A stretch of DNA of 64,000 nucleotides from positions 744,001 through 808,000 of the forward strand of contig OY781965.2 in assembly GCA_963677395.2 (NCBI GenBank), given 5' to 3'. A program made the translations under genes and the position numbers. Numbering within the stretch: position 1 is the first letter of the stretch; each line of letters starts with the position of its first letter. The DNA comes from G963667975 sp963677395 (lineage in GTDB: Bacteria > Bacteroidota > Bacteroidia > Bacteroidales > G963667975). This document shows positions 60,443 to 64,000 of the stretch, in pieces. Below the pieces are notes generated by a model, which worked only from the letters and a program-made list of their open reading frames with translations, was not told where the DNA came from and did no database searches.

Positions 60443-61789
60443 ATGGCTGCTTACAGAATTTATAACACACAGATTGTCAACGAGGGAGACGTTTTTGCAG
60501 GAGAAGTTTTTCTTGAAAATGGAATTATTGTAAAGATTCTAAGAGCAGAAAACACCGGGATTTCTTACGCTGGTTATGAGCAAATTGATGCAAGGGGAAA
60601 GTTTCTGATACCTGGAGTGATTGATGATCAGGTTCATTTCCGTGAACCCGGGTTAACGCATAAAGGCGACATCGCTTCCGAAAGCAGAGCCGCCGTTGCC
60701 GGAGGTGTAACTTCTTTTATGGAAATGCCCAATACAAATCCTCAAACACTAACACAAGAACTTCTCCAACAAAAATACAACAGGGCTTCAGACGTTTCGC
60801 TTGCAAACTATTCATTCTATATGGGGGTTTCCAATGAAAATATTTCCGAAGTACTGAAAACCGATCCAAAAAATGTTTGTGGAATCAAAGTATTCATGGG
60901 GGCTTCTACGGGAAATATGCTGGTCGATAATCGTGATTCGTTAACTACATTGTTTAAAGAAGCTCCAGTTCTGATTGCAACACATTGTGAAGATGAATCG
61001 ATTATCAAACAAAACAGTGCACTTTATCGCGAAAAATATGGAGAAGATGTTCCTGTTGAGTTTCATCCTGATATCAGAACTCGTGAAGCATGTTTAAAGT
61101 CAAGTTCACTGGCTGTAGAGTTGGCTACTAAATACAACAGTCGTTTGCATTTGCTTCATCTCTCAACTTCGGACGAGCTAAGCTTGCTTGATAATTCCAG
61201 ACCTGTTGAAGAAAAGCAAATAACTTCAGAGGTTTGCGTTCATCATCTTTGGTTCAGCCGTGAAGATTACAAGCGCAAAGGAACATTTCTGAAGTGGAAC
61301 CCGGCAGTTAAAGAAATTTCTGACCGAGAAGCACTTTGGGAAGGATTGCTCAACGGAAAACTTGACATTGTTGCAACCGATCATGCACCTCATACCCGGG
61401 ATGAAAAAAATCAGACATACTTTAAGGCTCCTTCCGGCGGCCCTTTAATACAGCATTCATTGCCTGTAATGCTTGAATGCGTACGCAATGGCAGGCTATC
61501 GATAAATCAACTGGTTGAAAAAATGTGCCATCTTCCGGCAATATTGTTCCAGATAGAAAAACGTGGTTTTATCCGTGAAGGTTATTTTGCTGATTTGGTG
61601 CTTATTGATACTCAGAATGAATGGACAGTCTCTCAAGAAAATATTTTATACAAGTGTAAATGGTCTCCATTTGAAGGAGATATGTTTCATTCAAAGATTA
61701 CACATACTTTTGTAAACGGAAATCTCGTTTATCATAACGAAAAAGTTGATGAACAAGCTCGTGGAATGCGCCTTACCTTTAACCGATGA
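60443..61789 (+). CDS. pyrC: Dihydroorotase
   Basis: A 448-residue amidohydrolase that closes carbamoyl aspartate to dihydroorotate in pyrimidine synthesis. DDQVHFREPG (residues 61-70), THCEDE, HLLHLST and the catalytic Asp in ATDHAPHT are the metal-centre motifs; GIKVFMGAS holds the carboxylated Lys. In most type I enzymes the first motif is DxHxHFREPG; here the first His is Gln63, so one metal site is altered. The rest of the centre is intact, so I expect an active enzyme. It overlaps the next gene by 4 bp and diverges from ruvA. Confidence 0.92.
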   Translation: MAAYRIYNTQIVNEGDVFAGEVFLENGIIVKILRAENTGISYAGYEQIDARGKFLIPGVIDDQVHFREPGLTHKGDIASESRAAVAGGVTSFMEMPNTNPQTLTQELLQQKYNRASDVSLANYSFYMGVSNENISEVLKTDPKNVCGIKVFMGASTGNMLVDNRDSLTTLFKEAPVLIATHCEDESIIKQNSALYREKYGEDVPVEFHPDIRTREACLKSSSLAVELATKYNSRLHLLHLSTSDELSLLDNSRPVEEKQITSEVCVHHLWFSREDYKRKGTFLKWNPAVKEISDREALWEGLLNGKLDIVATDHAPHTRDEKNQTYFKAPSGGPLIQHSLPVMLECVRNGRLSINQLVEKMCHLPAILFQIEKRGFIREGYFADLVLIDTQNEWTVSQENILYKCKWSPFEGDMFHSKITHTFVNGNLVYHNEKVDEQARGMRLTFNR

Positions 61790-62142
61790 AAAAAACAGAT
61801 ATCTTTTTAGCCATCTTACTCTCAGGGTTGATAATCTTAGCAGGTTGCTCCGGAAAAAACAATTTTCGCACACCTCCCGAAGGAATAATCCCTCATAAAA
61901 AAATGGCAAATTTGCTGGCTGATATTCATCTTGCAGAATCGGCATTATCGCAACAGCAATTAACGGATAAAGATTTTAAATACTATACTGCAACCTATTA
62001 CAGTGTTGTTTTTAAAAAACATCATACAAATCGTAAGCAGTTTGAAGCAAGTATGAAATATTATTCCGAAAATCAGGATGAGATGGGACTTATTTATGAT
62101 CAGGTAATCGTGATATTAAGCGGAACAGATGCAAATAAGTAA
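61786..62142 (+). CDS. DUF4296 lipoprotein
   Basis: A 118-residue lipoprotein: signal peptide with lipobox ILAGC (Cys21), then an all-helical domain of about 90 residues beginning EGIIPHKKMANLLADIHLAESAL, with YYTATYYSVVFKKHHTNRKQFEASMKYYSEN (in parts) as the DUF4296 core. Common in Bacteroidota, often next to pyrC; function unknown. It overlaps the pyrC stop by 4 bp (ATGA), so the two are translationally coupled, and a strong terminator follows 26 bp after its stop. Confidence 0.88.
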   Translation: MKKTDIFLAILLSGLIILAGCSGKNNFRTPPEGIIPHKKMANLLADIHLAESALSQQQLTDKDFKYYTATYYSVVFKKHHTNRKQFEASMKYYSENQDEMGLIYDQVIVILSGTDANK

Positions 62143-62167
62143 ATATTGAGTATCCATTTTATGTAAC

Positions 62168-62203
62168 AAAAAGCCTCTGATAATTTTGATTCAGAGGCTT
62201 TTT
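62168..62203. terminator. Shared terminator of the pyrC operon and tRNA-Arg
   Basis: Perfect 13-bp arms (62168-62180 and 62191-62203) around a 10-base loop with T-runs on both strands. It lies between the rightward DUF4296 gene and the leftward tRNA-Arg. Confidence 0.9.
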
Positions 62204-62207
62204 CATG

Positions 62208-62281
62208 TGACCCGGAAGGGATTCAAACCCCCGACCTTCAGAACCGGAATCTGACGTTCTATTCAGCTGAACTACCGGGCC
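62208..62281 (-). tRNA. tRNA-Arg (anticodon CCG)
   Basis: A 74-base cloverleaf on the minus strand. The acceptor stem GGCCCGG pairs with CCGGGTC, the D-arm is GTTC...GAAC, the anticodon stem TCAGA/TCTGA holds loop TTCCGGT (anticodon CCG, reads CGG), and the T-loop is TTTGAAT. CCA is not encoded. Confidence 0.93.
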
Positions 62282-62449
62282 AACTCATGCTACAAAGATA
62301 CAAATATTCACGAATTATGAATTCTTTTCCGTTTTACTTCTCTTCCGGAAAATAGAATACCATATATCCACGATGAGTACTTGAACATTTTGCAGAGAAT
62401 CTTGTTTTTTATTCAATTCTGAATTTACTGAAAATCAATACGTACCTAT

Positions 62450-64000
62450 ATGAAGTCGGACATAGAAATTGCACATGAAATTAAGCTAAAACATATTGCC
62501 GAAATTGCTTCCCAACTAGGAATTAAAGAAGAGGATCTCGAGCTTTACGGAAAATATAAAGCAAAACTTCCAATTCATCTAATTGATGAGGAAAAGATGC
62601 GAAAGGCAAAACTTATTTTGGTTACTGCAATCACTCCAACTCCAGCCGGGGAAGGGAAAACTACAACATCCATTGGTTTAACGCAAGGGTTAAATAAAAT
62701 TGGTAAAAAAGCAACTGTAGTATTGCGCGAACCATCTTTAGGTCCGGTTTTTGGAATAAAAGGTGGTGCAACTGGAGGTGGTTATTCCCAGGTTCTTCCA
62801 ATGGAAGACATCAACCTTCACTTTACTGGCGACCTTGCCGCAGTAGAAAAAGCTCACAACCTGCTTTCTGCCTTAATTGATAATAATATTCAAAATAAAG
62901 AAAACAACCTCGGTCTTGACCCAAGAACGATTCGCTGGAAACGTGTAATGGATATGAATGAACGTTCTTTACGTCAGATTGTCATAGGTCTTGGCGGTAC
63001 TACACAGGGCGTTCCCCGTGAAACAGGATTCGATATTACTGCAGCGTCCGAAGTAATGGCAACTCTTTGTTTGTCAAAAGATTTGAACGACTTAAAAAAT
63101 AGACTTGGAAATATTTACATTGGTGACACATACAAAGGAGATCCTATTTTTGCCCGCGATTTGAAAGCACAGGGAGCAATGACTGCTCTGCTGAAAGATG
63201 CAATCAAACCAAATTTAGTACAAACTCTTGAAGGAACTCCGGCCATTATTCATGGCGGTCCATTTGCAAATATTGCTCAGGGAACAAATACGATTCTGGC
63301 AACAAAAATGGGATTAACTTTTTCTGATTATGTGGTTACAGAAGCAGGGTTTGCCTCTGAACTCGGAGCTGAAAAGTTTTTCAATATTAAAAGTCAGTAT
63401 GGTGGTTTATCAACCAATGCAGTGGTTTTGGTTGCAACAATACGTGCATTGAAATATCACGGAGGTGCTAAATTAAAAGAGCTCAGCCAATCAAATCCTG
63501 AAGCATTAAGAGTTGGGTTGGCAAACCTTGATAAACACGTGGAAAACATTCGTTTCTATGGCATTTCTCCGGTTATCGGAATAAATAAATTTTCTACTGA
63601 TTCGCAGGAAGAAATTGATATTCTGACAGAACATGCTCAAAAGAACGGTTTAAAAATTGCACTGAATGAAAGTTGGGAAAAAGGTGGTGAAGGAGCTATT
63701 GAACTTGCGAAAATGGTAGCTGAGTCAGCTGATAAATGTATTTCCTGCTTTAAGCCTTTGTATGATTTTGAACAGGAAATAGAAGACAAGATAGAAATCA
63801 TTGCTACAAAGATGTATGGAGCCGGAAAAGTTGAATACTCACTTCAGGCCAAAGCCAGCATAAAAAGAATCAAAGAGTTAGGATTAGATAAACTTCCAAT
63901 CTGTATTGCAAAAACGCAAAAATCAATTTCTGATAATCCAAATTTAAAGGGTCGTCCGCAAGGCTTTATTGTGAAAATCAGAGAAGTAGAGCTGGCTGCC
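62450..64000 (+). CDS. fhs: Formate-tetrahydrofolate ligase, 5' part (cut by window edge)
   Basis: 517 codons are visible of about 555; the gene runs off the right edge. The enzyme makes 10-formyl-tetrahydrofolate from formate, THF and ATP. P-loop TPTPAGEGKTT (62-72), then REPSLGPVFGIKGGATGGGYSQV (in two parts), the adenine-binding and monovalent-cation region TEAGFASELGAEKFFNIK, and TIRALKYHGG are all present. The ATG at 62450 gives the standard N-terminus (MKSDIEIAHEIKLKHI). It stands after tRNA-Arg, transcribed away from it. Together with gcvH and kbl it serves glycine and one-carbon metabolism. Confidence 0.95.
   Translation, partial: MKSDIEIAHEIKLKHIAEIASQLGIKEEDLELYGKYKAKLPIHLIDEEKMRKAKLILVTAITPTPAGEGKTTTSIGLTQGLNKIGKKATVVLREPSLGPVFGIKGGATGGGYSQVLPMEDINLHFTGDLAAVEKAHNLLSALIDNNIQNKENNLGLDPRTIRWKRVMDMNERSLRQIVIGLGGTTQGVPRETGFDITAASEVMATLCLSKDLNDLKNRLGNIYIGDTYKGDPIFARDLKAQGAMTALLKDAIKPNLVQTLEGTPAIIHGGPFANIAQGTNTILATKMGLTFSDYVVTEAGFASELGAEKFFNIKSQYGGLSTNAVVLVATIRALKYHGGAKLKELSQSNPEALRVGLANLDKHVENIRFYGISPVIGINKFSTDSQEEIDILTEHAQKNGLKIALNESWEKGGEGAIELAKMVAESADKCISCFKPLYDFEQEIEDKIEIIATKMYGAGKVEYSLQAKASIKRIKELGLDKLPICIAKTQKSISDNPNLKGRPQGFIVKIREVELAA

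Overview
The window is a piece of a Bacteroidota chromosome, most likely Bacteroidales or Marinilabiliales. Several things point there. There is a complete SprA gene, the outer-membrane channel of the type IX secretion system (T9SS), and two secreted proteins with T9SS C-terminal sorting domains. TonB-dependent receptors are paired with lipoproteins, a DUF2723 membrane protein is present, and several promoters fit the Bacteroidota consensus TTTG-N19-TAnnTTTG. The DNA is AT-rich. Genus and species cannot be read from the sequence.

Left third (1-18.3 kb): an accessory region that looks like a metal-oxyanion or cofactor uptake locus. An operon reading leftward from 18177 encodes a DUF364 protein, PpnP, a ModE-type regulator, a TiaS-like kinase-domain protein, a small membrane protein, a lipoprotein and a TonB-dependent receptor. 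A second leftward operon from 8192 repeats the lipoprotein and receptor pair. It adds a T9SS cargo protein, a lipoprotein with two sulfite-oxidase-like domains and a WtpA-type molybdate/tungstate-binding lipoprotein. Similar 24-bp palindromes sit in front of both operons and have the size and symmetry of ModE boxes. A 1224-residue TraB/GumN protein lies between the operons and an MFS transporter ends the region.

Middle (18.3-38 kb): housekeeping genes (pruA, tRNA-Thr, kbl, a DUF2723 protein, polyprenyl diphosphate synthase, a radical SAM protein) mixed with genes of unknown role. A candidate small RNA lies between kbl and tRNA-Thr. An AT-rich gap at 29-29.6 kb carries a hierarchical 21-bp/104-bp repeat. 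A scar at 31.7-32.5 kb holds a truncated Fic gene and a signal-peptide stub.

Right (38-64 kb): a seven-gene operon encodes a heterodisulfide-reductase-like (Hdr) complex: HdrC, HdrB, a cysteine-dioxygenase-like cupin, HdrA, a second HdrC, and a membrane HdrE-HdrD fusion with four iron-sulfur sites, plus a protein built from 25-residue repeats. This is the strongest candidate for an incompletely described system. It should pass electrons between a thiol or disulfide couple and the quinone pool. It is followed directly by the ATP synthase genes atpBEFHAG, without atpD and atpC and with hairpins in two gene gaps. Then come two tonB-like paralogues, gcvH, the sprA-ruvA pair, pyrC, a DUF4296 lipoprotein, tRNA-Arg and the 5' part of fhs.
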